Positions 23,817 to 32,970 of a DNA stretch of 64,000 nucleotides are shown here, in pieces. This DNA comes from Iodobacter sp. GTDB taxonomy: Bacteria; Pseudomonadota; Gammaproteobacteria; Burkholderiales; Chitinibacteraceae. How positions within the stretch are numbered: the stretch's first letter is position 1; every line of letters starts with the position of its first letter. Position numbers and translations under genes: made by a program. The notes below the pieces were generated by a model. The model was not told the DNA's origin. It saw only the letters and a list, made by a program, of their open reading frames with translations, and ran no database searches. The DNA lies in NCBI RefSeq assembly GCF_025352645.1, contig NZ_JANXSO010000017.1, positions 1 through 64,000 on the forward strand, given 5' to 3'.

Positions 23817-25919
23817 ATGCGATTACTTCTTACAGGTTTTGTTCTTTTATTATCGGCCTGCAATAGCAATGATGGTTTAAATGAAAACACCCGCCCCGCT
23901 TGGCTAGGCAGCGTGAGCAAAACCAGTGTAGACGGCAATAGCAACGATTTACTCACCGCAGGCCTAGGCAAAAGCGGCTTAGCCCTAGCACTGCCCGCCT
24001 ACGCCAACCCGAGTCAACCCACCGCTAGCGAGCTACGCCGTGCGGCGATATATAATAATTACCGCGCCTTGGTAGATATCAGCAGCAGCGGCGGTTATGG
24101 CAGGCTCTACGGCCCCAATATTGATATCAGTGGCAACGATACTTTGGGCGAGGGCAAGATTGCTGGGGAAGAATACCTAGCTTACAGCGACGATGGCAGC
24201 GGCAAGCAAAATGTCACGCTGATGGTGCAGATTCCAGCTAGCTTTAACAAAAGTAAGCCCTGCGTGATTACCGCCACTTCATCAGGCTCTAGAGGAGTTT
24301 ATGGCGCAATCGCCGCCGCAGGTGAATGGGCGCTAAAACACGGCTGCGCCGTAGCGTATGCTGACAAAGGCACAGGTATCGGCATCCACGATTTAAGCAG
24401 CGGCACGGTAAATCAAATCGATGGTTTGCGCGTTAGCCGCAGCCTTAATAATGGCAATTTTAGTGCTGATCTTTCCCCTAGCGAATTAGCCGATTTTAAT
24501 GCTCAATTTCCTAATCGCCTCGCCTCTAAACACAGCCACTCACAGCAAAACCCTGAAAAAGACTGGGGCAAAAACACGCTACGTGCGGTTGAATTTGCTT
24601 TTTGGTTGCTAAATGAAAAATACGGCAGCTTGCAAGGGGATACGCGGCTGGCTGATTTTGCCAACCCCGCCAGTGTTACGGTCATTGCCGCCAGCGCATC
24701 CAATGGTGGCGGAGCCGCCTTAGCCGCCGCCGAGCAAGATAGCAAAGGTTTGATCGACGGCGTGGCCGTAAGCGAGCCACAAGCCCAGCCCTTTAGCATG
24801 GGAAACTTAAGCATCCGCCAAGGCGCTGCCACCATGCCGAGTATTGGCAAACCACTAATTGATTACTTTACGCTGGCCAATCTTTATCAGCCCTGCGCGG
24901 TGCAGTCGGCACGTTTAAGCGGCGCAAATTCGGCCTTTGGTAGCGCGGTATCGCCCATACTGGGTAGCGCCCGCTGCGCCTCGCTGGCGGCCAAAGGTTT
25001 AGTCAATGGCAGCACGCTTGAAGCACAAGCCAGCGATGCTTATAGCAGGCTGATCGCCGCTGGCTGGCTGCCCGAAGGCGATGCCTTGCACGCCAGCCAT
25101 TACGGTTTAAACGCCACCCTTGGCGTGGCGCTGACTTATATCAATGCCTATGGGCGCTTTTCGGTAAAAGACAATATCTGCGGTTATAGCTACGCCTTTA
25201 GCAATGCCAGCGGCGACATTACCGCGCCCAATAGCGTGAGTCTGGCGGGGATTTTTGGCAACGGCAATGGCGTGCCGCCCACCGCAGGGATATCCATTAT
25301 CAATAATTTATCGGTAGGTATTGCCAAGGCCGATGCGTTTTCTATTTCGGCCTCCACCAATACCGCTGATTACAATATCGATGGCGCAATTTGCCTGCGT
25401 AAGCTTGCCACAGGGCTTAATCCGCAAACCGGCGCGGCATTAACGGGGAATGAAAAACTACTTGCTGATCGCGTCGCCAATGGGCTAAAAGAAGTTCAGC
25501 TCAGCGCCAAGCTGCAAGGCAAACCGGCCATTATTGTGGCGGGGCGCTCAGATACGCTCATCCCCGTCAACCACGCTGCTCGCGCCTATTACGCGCTTAA
25601 TCAAGCCAGCGAAGGCAGCGCCTCTAAACTGCGGTATATCGAAGTGACCAATGGCCAGCATTTTGATAGCTTTTTAGCGCTAAGCGGCTTTCCAACACGA
25701 TTTATTCCACTGCATGTTTATGCAGGCCGTGCTCTCGATGCAATGTGGGCTCACTTAACGGCTGGTGCGGCGCTACCCGATAGCCAATTGATTCGTACCA
25801 CGCCCCGCAGCGTGGCTACAGATAATTTAAACATCAATGCGCTGCCTGGCATTGCCAGCCCTGTTGCTGCGGGCGATGCGATCCGCTTTAGTGACGCAAC
25901 TCTTACCATCCCCCAATAA
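23817..25919 (+). CDS. D-(-)-3-hydroxybutyrate oligomer hydrolase
   Basis: A 700-residue protein recognised as the 3HB-oligomer hydrolase family of PHB-degrading betaproteobacteria. These enzymes cut short 3-hydroxybutyrate oligomers to monomers after depolymerase action. The AYADKGTGIG block and the serine motif SASNGGG (probable nucleophile S295) fit the family, as does a late histidine in NGQHFDSFLAL. The N-terminus MRLLLTGFVLLLSACNSND is a lipoprotein signal (lipobox LSAC), so this copy should be exported. AGGTGA precedes ATG 23817. It lies directly after the ABC importer and before the dehydrogenase gene, giving a complete hydrolyse-oxidise route. Confidence 0.9.
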   Translation: MRLLLTGFVLLLSACNSNDGLNENTRPAWLGSVSKTSVDGNSNDLLTAGLGKSGLALALPAYANPSQPTASELRRAAIYNNYRALVDISSSGGYGRLYGPNIDISGNDTLGEGKIAGEEYLAYSDDGSGKQNVTLMVQIPASFNKSKPCVITATSSGSRGVYGAIAAAGEWALKHGCAVAYADKGTGIGIHDLSSGTVNQIDGLRVSRSLNNGNFSADLSPSELADFNAQFPNRLASKHSHSQQNPEKDWGKNTLRAVEFAFWLLNEKYGSLQGDTRLADFANPASVTVIAASASNGGGAALAAAEQDSKGLIDGVAVSEPQAQPFSMGNLSIRQGAATMPSIGKPLIDYFTLANLYQPCAVQSARLSGANSAFGSAVSPILGSARCASLAAKGLVNGSTLEAQASDAYSRLIAAGWLPEGDALHASHYGLNATLGVALTYINAYGRFSVKDNICGYSYAFSNASGDITAPNSVSLAGIFGNGNGVPPTAGISIINNLSVGIAKADAFSISASTNTADYNIDGAICLRKLATGLNPQTGAALTGNEKLLADRVANGLKEVQLSAKLQGKPAIIVAGRSDTLIPVNHAARAYYALNQASEGSASKLRYIEVTNGQHFDSFLALSGFPTRFIPLHVYAGRALDAMWAHLTAGAALPDSQLIRTTPRSVATDNLNINALPGIASPVAAGDAIRFSDATLTIPQ

Positions 25920-25958
25920 GCATGCAGCCCCCTGCCCACCTTACTTCAGGAGTTAAAC

Positions 25959-26735
25959 ATGCAAGTTTTGCTTGGTAAAACAGCACTGATTACCGGCTCT
26001 ACCAGCGGTATTGGCCTAGGCATTGCCCGCGCCTTAGCCGATGCCGGTGCAAATATTGTTTTAAATGGTTTTGGCGATGTCTTGGCCGCGCGCCAACACA
26101 TTGAACAAGCGGGCGGCAAGGTTCGTTACCATGGTGCAGATTTAAGCCAGCCTGAGCAGATTAGTGAGTTAATTAAGTATGCCAATCATGAGTTTGGCGG
26201 CATTGATATTTTGGTGAATAACGCAGGGATTCAGCATTTAGCCAATATTGAAGATTTTTCTATTGAGCGCTGGAATAGCATTATCGCGCTTAATTTATCT
26301 GCAGGATTTCATACCAGCCGCTTGGTTGTACCCGCCATGCGCAAGCAAAACTGGGGACGAATTATCAATATTGTTTCTGTGCATGGCTTGGTGGCATCCC
26401 CCAGTAAATCTGCTTATGTGGCAGCCAAGCATGGCATGATAGGGCTCACCAAAACGGTGGCTTTAGAGCTGGCCCAAACGGGAGTGACTTGCAATGCCAT
26501 CTGCCCCGGCTGGGTGCTCACTCCTTTAGTTGAGCAGCAAATTGAAGCCAAAGCCAAACAACAACAGATCAGCCATGCCCAAGCCCAGGCGCAGCTTTTA
26601 TTAGAAAAGCAGCCTTCCGGCGTGTTTGTAACCCCCGAGCAAATTGGCGCACTACTGCTGTTTTTATGCAGCGACGCCGCCCAAGAAGTGCGCGGGGCCG
26701 CATGGAATATCGACGGGGGCTGGATTGCACAATAG
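25959..26735 (+). CDS. bdhA: 3-hydroxybutyrate dehydrogenase
   Basis: A 258-residue short-chain dehydrogenase. It has the NAD-binding TGSTSGIG (12-19), NNAG (87-90) and catalytic S140, Y153 and K157 (YVAAKHG). The C-terminal substrate lid (ICPGWVLTPLVEQQIEAKAK, then SGVFVTPEQIGALLLFL) is typical of D-3-hydroxybutyrate dehydrogenases, which oxidise 3-hydroxybutyrate to acetoacetate with NAD in the cytoplasm. CAGGAG lies upstream of ATG 25959, 40 bp after the oligomer hydrolase, so both are likely on one transcript. It consumes the monomers that gene produces. Confidence 0.92.
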   Translation: MQVLLGKTALITGSTSGIGLGIARALADAGANIVLNGFGDVLAARQHIEQAGGKVRYHGADLSQPEQISELIKYANHEFGGIDILVNNAGIQHLANIEDFSIERWNSIIALNLSAGFHTSRLVVPAMRKQNWGRIINIVSVHGLVASPSKSAYVAAKHGMIGLTKTVALELAQTGVTCNAICPGWVLTPLVEQQIEAKAKQQQISHAQAQAQLLLEKQPSGVFVTPEQIGALLLFLCSDAAQEVRGAAWNIDGGWIAQ

Positions 26736-26900
26736 CTCAGAAATCGCTTCATTCATTTTAAAAATAAGCACTGGCAAGGCCTATCTATTGCACGATTCTG
26801 ATTAGAAATAAATCAATCCACATAACATGCATTAAGCATGTAAATGAATAGCCCTTATCAGCCAGCAAAATATATTTAATCTTAAATAGCGGAAAACACA

Positions 26901-27848
26901 ATGCGACAACTCAGCCCTAAAATTACGCCTTGGCTTAGCCAATTTAATCAACAAATGGCCGTATTAGAGGCCAATGGTTATAAGCCAACTTGCACCAATA
27001 TTCGGGAGGGGCTGGCCTATTTAACGGCAGTTTTTGTGACTGATATTCCCAAAATAGCGTGGGTGCAAGATGATCTAGTTAAATCCACGGGCTACCCTGT
27101 ACCGGTGCGTATTTATCACCCCAGCCCTGATCATGCTCTCCCTGTTTTGGTCTATTTTCACGGTGGCGGGCATATGGCGGGCGGCATTACCGTTTACGAC
27201 GCGATTTGTCGCAAAATTGCACAGGCCGCCAAGCATATCGTCATTTCTGTGGATTACCGCCTCGCCCCAGAATGCCCTTACCCTGCCGCCGTAGAAGACG
27301 CTTACCATGTGGTCAGTAATATTTGGCGCGTATTAGACGATAGAAAACTAAACTACCTCCCCCAGCTTTCTATTGGAGGGGATTCAGCAGGCGGGGCGCT
27401 TTCTGCTACGGTGGCTAGCAAATTGCAATTTGAGCCTAATATCCCGCTGCATGCTCAAGTGCTGATTTATCCAAGCCTTGATTACACGCAAAGTGCCCCC
27501 TCTTTAATTGAAAACGGTGTGGGCAATTTATTAAGCACAGAAAAAGTGACTTGGTACTTTAATCAATACTTTCAGCATCAAGAAGATCGTAAAACAGCAT
27601 CCCCACTGTTTGCAGAGTTCAGCAATAAACTACCACCTACCTTAGTAATCAGCGCCGAATTTTGCCCACTAAGAGATGAAGGCATCGCCTATTTGGCGAG
27701 GCTTAAAAAAGCGGGTGTTGCCACCGATCAATTGCATTTCAGTGATTTGCCCCATGCTTTTCTAAATTTAGAAAATCTAGTTAAAGAAGAATGCCAGCGA
27801 ACCTATCAAAGCATTGGGGCGTGGCTTAACCTAAATAAATCCACATAA
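26901..27848 (+). CDS. Alpha/beta hydrolase, HSL-type esterase
   Basis: A 315-residue esterase of the hormone-sensitive-lipase group. It has the oxyanion HGGG (87-90), nucleophile motif GGDSAGG (159-165, S162), a catalytic aspartate probably in CPLRDEG and histidine in LPHAFLNL. The SVDYRLAPECPYPAAVEDA block is diagnostic. There is no signal peptide. It follows bdhA by 165 bp on the same strand and may belong to the hydroxybutyrate locus as a short-ester hydrolase, but the gap leaves room for its own promoter. GCGGAAAACACA before ATG 26901 is a modest ribosome site. Confidence 0.88.
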   Translation: MRQLSPKITPWLSQFNQQMAVLEANGYKPTCTNIREGLAYLTAVFVTDIPKIAWVQDDLVKSTGYPVPVRIYHPSPDHALPVLVYFHGGGHMAGGITVYDAICRKIAQAAKHIVISVDYRLAPECPYPAAVEDAYHVVSNIWRVLDDRKLNYLPQLSIGGDSAGGALSATVASKLQFEPNIPLHAQVLIYPSLDYTQSAPSLIENGVGNLLSTEKVTWYFNQYFQHQEDRKTASPLFAEFSNKLPPTLVISAEFCPLRDEGIAYLARLKKAGVATDQLHFSDLPHAFLNLENLVKEECQRTYQSIGAWLNLNKST

Positions 27849-27922
27849 ATATCCGGCAACCTCAAAAAAAAACCTCCTCGGATATTGCATTCAGAATAGG
27901 GGGCATTAAATACTCCGCGCCA

Positions 27923-27956
27923 TAAAAAAACCGCTAACGGCACACCGTTAGCGGTT
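27923..27956 (-). terminator. Rho-independent terminator
   Basis: AACCGCTAACGG (27929-27940) and CCGTTAGCGGTT (27945-27956) form a perfect 12-bp stem with a CACA loop. Read on the minus strand the stem is followed by seven Ts (27924-27930), so it ends the transcript of the periplasmic-protein gene, about 40 bp past its stop codon. It may also stop the opposing esterase transcript. Confidence 0.88.
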
Positions 27957-27993
27957 GATAGATGAACACAATAAAAACCAAAATTAAAAGCGC

Positions 27994-28551
27994 TTACTTA
28001 GCCCAAACAATTAATTTTTCACGATTAACAATCAATAATTGATCGCCAGCCGATGCTTTCATCAATACTGCTTTATTTTCAACAGGAACAGTAATGATTT
28101 CACCCTCTAAGTTTTTAATTTTCACATTGCCCGCATTTAGATTAACACTCAATACATCATTATAAATAGTCCGAGTTTTTAAAATACCAGCGCCATCCAC
28201 GGTAATATCTTTGCCCTGAGCTTCAACTATTTTACGAACTCCAGCCCCGCCTTTTTGTAAAACCAAGGCTGTAGATTTAGAAGCGGAAATACCCACTTTA
28301 TCATTGACCTTTACTTGGTCAAAATGGGTTATTTTTGGGTTTACATGTTCAAACATCAGAATTTGCCCATCTGGCAAACTTAATTGGATGGTGCGCTGAG
28401 GAATATCAATCGCATCAACTTTAGCCTCTAAGGTAGATTGCTCAGAAACGCCAACCAATACCTCATTATCTGCGATCTCATCTGCCAAAGCAGCTTGTCC
28501 AATTAATAAACCCGAAGTAATCAACAGCGTGCTAAATAGTTTATTACGCAT
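27994..28551 (-). CDS. Hypothetical periplasmic protein
   Basis: A 185-residue protein with a clear signal peptide (MRNKLFSTLLITSGLLIGQA, cleavage after ALA-D near residue 23). The mature part is predicted mostly beta: short strands such as IPQRTIQLSLPDGQILMFEHV, FDQVKVNDKVGIS and NVKIKNLEGEIITVPVENKA, like a small OB- or DUF5666-type barrel. No catalytic motif is seen. AAAGGAATTAAA precedes ATG 28551. It is monocistronic with its own terminator and is divergent from trpS. It shares the beta-repeat flavour, though not obvious sequence, with the large lipoprotein at 30.9 kb. Confidence 0.7.
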   Translation of the reverse strand: MRNKLFSTLLITSGLLIGQAALADEIADNEVLVGVSEQSTLEAKVDAIDIPQRTIQLSLPDGQILMFEHVNPKITHFDQVKVNDKVGISASKSTALVLQKGGAGVRKIVEAQGKDITVDGAGILKTRTIYNDVLSVNLNAGNVKIKNLEGEIITVPVENKAVLMKASAGDQLLIVNREKLIVWAK

Positions 28552-28781
28552 TTTAATTCCTTTATTGGAGAGATCTAACCAGCACCAATATATACCTTTT
28601 TATTGGCATATATTAGCCAAGCCATATTAATACCATAACCATACCCAACTAAATTACCTTCACTCCCCTCGAAAATTTAATCCACTGCGGCAAATTTTAT
28701 TTAGCTTTGTGTATTTCACTTACACGAAACCCGCACGCCTGCTAGACTTGCGACCATAGTTTGAATCGACAGGAAAAAGTG

Positions 28782-30080
28782 ATGAGTTTGCGTGTTCTTA
28801 CCGGCATTACCACCTCGGGTACACCCCATCTTGGCAACTATGTGGGGGCTATTCGCCCAGCCATTGTCGCCAGCCAAAGCACCGACACCGATTGCTTCTT
28901 TTTTATGGCGGATTACCACGCCCTAATCAAATGTGATGATCCGGCTAGGATTGAGCGCTCACGCCTAGAAATTGCCGCCACTTGGCTGGCTGCGGGCTTA
29001 GATCCAGAACGCGTTACTTTTTATCGCCAAAGCGATGTTCCTGAAGTCACCGAACTAAACTGGCTATTGACCTGTGTAACGGCTAAAGGCCAGATGAACC
29101 GCGCCCACGCTTACAAAGCCAGCACGGACATCAACGAGGCAGCGGGTGAAGATGCTGATGCAGGCATTACCATGGGTCTGTTTTGCTACCCAATTTTAAT
29201 GGCCGCAGACATCCTGCTATTTAACCCGCACAAAGTACCGGTAGGCCGCGATCAAATTCAGCATATTGAAATGACCCGCGATGTAGCCGCGCGCTTTAAC
29301 CATCTATTTGGCCAAGGCAGCGATTTATTTGTCTTGCCTGAAGCGCATATCGAAGAGCACGTTGCCACCCTGCCCGGCCTAGATGGCCGCAAGATGAGCA
29401 AAAGCTACGACAACACCATTCCACTATTTGAAGGCGGGGTAAAGGCGCTTAAAGACGCCATCGCAAAAATTGTGACCAATAGCCTGCTACCTGGCGAGCC
29501 CAAAGACCCAGACAACTCGCATTTAGTCACTATTTTTGAAGCCTTTGCCAGCAGCGCAGAAACCGCCCAATTTAAAGACGAATTACGCGCAGGCCTTAGC
29601 TGGGGCGAGGCAAAAAAACGCCTGCTCGATTTAATCGAACACGATATTGCGCCAATGCGTGAGCGCTATGAAGCGCTGATGGCGCATCCAGAAGAAATTG
29701 AAGTGTTATTACAAACTGGGGCGGCCAAAGCCCGCGCCACCGCCGCACCATTATTAAAAAAAGTACGCGAGTCCCTTGGCCTGCGCCCGATGCAAGCCAT
29801 TACCGTGCCCGCCGCAAAAGCCGAAAAGAAAGCCGCCTTGCCTTTGTTTAAGCAGTTCCGCTTAGACGATGGGCTGTTTTACTTTAACTTTATCGCCAGT
29901 GATGGCCGTTTATTATTGCAAAGCCAAGGCTTTAGCCAAGGCCGAGAAGCGGGCTTATGGATTGCAAAAATTAAAAACGAAGGGGTGGCGGCACTAGAAA
30001 GCAATACCCCCATCGCCTTGGGTGAAGGTGTTGCCTTAAGCGATGTGGCTGATGCTTTAATGGTTTTATTGGCAGATTAA
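28782..30080 (+). CDS. trpS: Tryptophanyl-tRNA synthetase
   Basis: A 432-residue class I synthetase that charges tRNA-Trp in the cytoplasm. The HIGH-type site is [10 protein letters not shown] (11-20) and the KMSKS loop is [10 protein letters not shown] near 202-211. The length exceeds the roughly 334 residues of E. coli TrpS; the additional C-terminal 80-90 residues (from about 345: [21 protein letters not shown]) look like the extra domain of the longer betaproteobacterial form. ATG 28782 follows AGGAAAAAGTG; a TTG at 28761 is in frame but not needed. Confidence 0.96.
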   Translation: MSLRVLTGITTSGTPHLGNYVGAIRPAIVASQSTDTDCFFFMADYHALIKCDDPARIERSRLEIAATWLAAGLDPERVTFYRQSDVPEVTELNWLLTCVTAKGQMNRAHAYKASTDINEAAGEDADAGITMGLFCYPILMAADILLFNPHKVPVGRDQIQHIEMTRDVAARFNHLFGQGSDLFVLPEAHIEEHVATLPGLDGRKMSKSYDNTIPLFEGGVKALKDAIAKIVTNSLLPGEPKDPDNSHLVTIFEAFASSAETAQFKDELRAGLSWGEAKKRLLDLIEHDIAPMRERYEALMAHPEEIEVLLQTGAAKARATAAPLLKKVRESLGLRPMQAITVPAAKAEKKAALPLFKQFRLDDGLFYFNFIASDGRLLLQSQGFSQGREAGLWIAKIKNEGVAALESNTPIALGEGVALSDVADALMVLLAD

Positions 30081-30097
30081 GTACGTTTTTCTTAGTA

Positions 30098-30125
30098 GCA
30101 TACCCCGCTACGGCGCGGGGTATGC
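30098..30125 (+). terminator. Hairpin after trpS
   Basis: GCATACCCCG (30098-30107) pairs perfectly with CGGGGTATGC (30116-30125) around an 8-nt loop, 18 bp after the trpS stop. It lacks a U-tract, so termination efficiency is uncertain. It ends just before the next gene, in whose leader it would otherwise sit. Confidence 0.45.
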
Positions 30126-30148
30126 CGTAAATTGATGTCCAACACCAC

Positions 30149-30727
30149 ATGCCTGTAAAACTCGTCACCCCCAACCTAACACTCTTACCTAGTTATCTAG
30201 CTGCCCTTGAACGGTACTGGACACCCAATCATGATCGTGATCCTGCTGGGGCAAGGCAACTTCTAGATGCTATTTTGCGCGATCCAGCTACTTTTTTAGC
30301 CTCCCTATCTAACCCTGAGGGGAAAGGTAGCCCAATTGTGCTAGAGGATGGAACGGCCGTCCCCCGGCTACCTTTCACTAGGTACTGGATCTCTGACGGA
30401 GAATATGCGGGGGAAATCAATCTTCGCTGGCAACTTGGCACCTCTGAGCTTCCCGCTTATTGCTTAGGGCATATTGGTTACGCAGTAGTACCTTGGAAAC
30501 GTAACGCAGGCTACGCTAGCCTAGCAATACGCCAGTTACTGCCCATTGCGCATAAATTTGATCTTAAGTGGCTAGATATTTCAATGGCGGCAAACAATAT
30601 TGCATCGCGCCGAACTGCAGAAAAAGCTGGCGCAATACTCATAAAAGAATTTAACGCAGGGGCAGAATACGGCAATGTAGACGCTTTGCTCTATCAACTC
30701 CCCGTTCATGTTGTTTTACAGAACTAA
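30149..30727 (+). CDS. GNAT family N-acetyltransferase
   Basis: A 192-residue acetyltransferase. The core GHIGYAVVPWKRNAGYASLAI (near 107-127) resembles motif A of the GNAT group acting on amino groups of small molecules. The following DISMAANNIASRRTAEKAGA block is the usual C-terminal half. The first 60 residues contain a helical insertion (NHDRDPAGARQLLDAIL) seen in some family members. No strong Shine-Dalgarno precedes ATG 30149. It is a single gene between trpS and a converging lipoprotein gene; the substrate is unknown. Confidence 0.8.
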   Translation: MPVKLVTPNLTLLPSYLAALERYWTPNHDRDPAGARQLLDAILRDPATFLASLSNPEGKGSPIVLEDGTAVPRLPFTRYWISDGEYAGEINLRWQLGTSELPAYCLGHIGYAVVPWKRNAGYASLAIRQLLPIAHKFDLKWLDISMAANNIASRRTAEKAGAILIKEFNAGAEYGNVDALLYQLPVHVVLQN

Positions 30728-30783
30728 AGTTATGTAAAACCCAAATATCGTAGAGGCATTACGGCAGCATTTTATGCTTAACA

Positions 30784-30831
30784 AACAAAACGCCCCAAAA
30801 GCATGAACAAAAGTTCAGCTGTTGGGGCGTT
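30784..30831 (-). terminator. Rho-independent terminator of the DUF5666-like gene
   Basis: AACGCCCCAA (30789-30798) and TTGGGGCGTT (30822-30831) form a 10-bp stem, and an inner GAAC-AAAA-GTTC stem stacks inside the loop. On the minus strand the stem leads into TTTTGTTTGTT, so it terminates the lipoprotein transcript 22 bp past its stop. It lies between convergent genes and may serve both. Confidence 0.75.
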
Positions 30832-30852
30832 GTTCATTACGGTTAAAGAGAC

Positions 30853-32778
30853 TTAATCTTCAAATGAAATCTGCGTAGCAATCAATATGCCATTTGTAAG
30901 CGTTCCTTTCACCGTGACTAGGCGGCCATTGCCTACATTTGCCGTTTTGCCGCTTTTGATTTCGGCTTTACTGGCGTTCACTTTTTGCCCCGCCACTTTA
31001 AAATCACTAGCCGAAACTAAGTCACTAATTGGGCCTTTTATTTCTAAAACATTTGCTATGGTGACGCGCCCTTTTATCTCGATTTTTTGAGCGCTTATTT
31101 TATCTCCACTCTTTAGTGCAGTCACTTCAACAGCCACCCCATTTACCACACTGTCTAGCGCGCCACCATCAATAGGCGTGGTTGTACCCCACAACACAAT
31201 GACGCCATTGAGTTTGAACTGCGTTGCCGTTACGCCACTTAGCACCCCTGCAAGTTTAATGGGCGGTGCAATTTTTGCCGGTAGCTTAACTTCTTTAACA
31301 ATCAGTACATCAGCCAATATCTCGCCACGCACTACCACTTTGCTACCATTTGCAAAATCAGTCTTACTAGCCGCCACATCCGAACCTTGCATGCCGTATT
31401 CCGTTTTATCATTGATTTGCAGCGTTAGCTTTATGCCGATCAAAGTAAATTTACCGGTTTTGGCATCAAGGTCTTTAACTTCACCTGTAATCGTCCGGAT
31501 ACCTACACTTGCCGTCTGACTGGCGTTTGGAGCCGTCGTTACAGGCGGTGGCGTATCGATTCTTAGCGTTTTGGCCAAGACGGTGCCATTGGCTACGCTA
31601 CCCTGCACTTTCACCAGTACGCCATTGGCTAAGTTATCCGCGGCTCCGCCATCAAAAGTCGCCGCGCTTGCATCAACCAATACCCCTCGTACCTTAAAGC
31701 TAGCTAAGGAAACAAAATCGGTGACCACGCCATTTAGCTCAACCTTGGCGTCTACACTGTCTTTAACAAACTTCACATTGGCTGCTACCAGCTTATCGGT
31801 CTGCCAAACGCCACCCACGCGTACTGGTTTACCATTGGCTAGATCAGTGACTGCGCCGCTTTCAAACTTAGATTTACTCGCGTCCACCATCACTTCACCT
31901 AATTTAAAGCTCAGTGTTTTACTATCTAAGCCAGCAATCAAACCACCAATTTGCATTTTTAGGCCATCACCGGCTTGCGGTTTTCTTACCTTCAAAGCTT
32001 TAGCATTCATGACGCTGGCAGCGCTAATGGCTTGGTCACTCCACGCGGCCATCAACTGACCGTTTTCTAACACCACGCCATCTGGACGCAATTTTGCGTT
32101 AGTAAAGTCAATTTTTAAGCCACCCACCAACAATGTTTTAGCCGTATTGTCAAGCTGGCTCACTATCCCTACTACACGCACCATTAAGGCACTGCTAGGG
32201 TCTTTGCGCTCAATCCGCGTGGCCACAATCACGTTGGCGCCATCACGGCTACCATGCACTTCAACCACATCACCGACTAGCAAATCAGCCAGCACCGAGG
32301 CCCCCTCAAATACAGTTGGCGCTGCAGCATCGCTTGAAACACGGATGGTTTGCCCAGCTAATTTGAAACCAACACCCGCTTGTAATTCTGTAATTTTGCC
32401 GTAAACCTCTGGCAGAGCGGTGAGCGTTTTGATTTTATCATCGCTGCCTTGGTCAGATTCCACCTTCATGCCCAGCTTGATATCATTGCTGGTACCCGTG
32501 CTGATGACGGAAGGATCTTGCTCCACCTTAAAGCTGGCATTGCTATCGTCTAAGGTGTTGCCATCAACAATTACACTTCCAAAGCCCGTCACCGTGCCTT
32601 GGGCATAAGCACCGCCGCTAGGTGCTGGAGTGGGTGTTGGCACTGCGGTGGGGATGCTCGTTGGCGTAACAGCTACGGATGTAGACGGTGTTGAGCTACT
32701 ACCACTCCCTCCACCGCAAGCGTACAAACCAAGACTGACGGCAACTGCAATAAGACAAAGCTTTAAGCGCTGATCCAC
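30853..32778 (-). CDS. Surface lipoprotein of about eight DUF5666-like repeats
   Basis: A 641-residue lipoprotein starting at GTG 32778, with AGGGAG about 7 bp before it. The signal MDQRLKLCLIAVAVSLGLYAC ends in a lipobox (LYAC), followed by a glycine/serine and then a Pro/Thr-rich linker (TPTSIPTAVPTPTPAPSGG). From about residue 57 to the end, eight units of 55-70 residues repeat a scheme of G-x-V/I-x-x-h, FKV-x-G-x-x-V-x-A, then hVxVxG and a final strand. The match is to the DUF5666 small beta-barrel; its function is unknown. It is monocistronic. Homologues are usually exported by didermous bacteria, so an outer-membrane or surface location is likely. Confidence 0.8.
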   Translation of the reverse strand: MDQRLKLCLIAVAVSLGLYACGGGSGSSSTPSTSVAVTPTSIPTAVPTPTPAPSGGAYAQGTVTGFGSVIVDGNTLDDSNASFKVEQDPSVISTGTSNDIKLGMKVESDQGSDDKIKTLTALPEVYGKITELQAGVGFKLAGQTIRVSSDAAAPTVFEGASVLADLLVGDVVEVHGSRDGANVIVATRIERKDPSSALMVRVVGIVSQLDNTAKTLLVGGLKIDFTNAKLRPDGVVLENGQLMAAWSDQAISAASVMNAKALKVRKPQAGDGLKMQIGGLIAGLDSKTLSFKLGEVMVDASKSKFESGAVTDLANGKPVRVGGVWQTDKLVAANVKFVKDSVDAKVELNGVVTDFVSLASFKVRGVLVDASAATFDGGAADNLANGVLVKVQGSVANGTVLAKTLRIDTPPPVTTAPNASQTASVGIRTITGEVKDLDAKTGKFTLIGIKLTLQINDKTEYGMQGSDVAASKTDFANGSKVVVRGEILADVLIVKEVKLPAKIAPPIKLAGVLSGVTATQFKLNGVIVLWGTTTPIDGGALDSVVNGVAVEVTALKSGDKISAQKIEIKGRVTIANVLEIKGPISDLVSASDFKVAGQKVNASKAEIKSGKTANVGNGRLVTVKGTLTNGILIATQISFED

Positions 32779-32970
32779 GGTTCACTCCCTAATAAGTCTC
32801 GCATCAGTTTGATGTGCTTATGGGATTGTGGTGGGCTTTCATTGCTGACAAGAAGACTTACTCATGATTCAGCGATAAGCGGGCAGGGTTTGCTATTTAA
32901 AGTAGAGGCACGGCATGCCATGCCTCTATATGCATCATTTAAGCATTATGGTTTGTAAGGCCACCTATGC

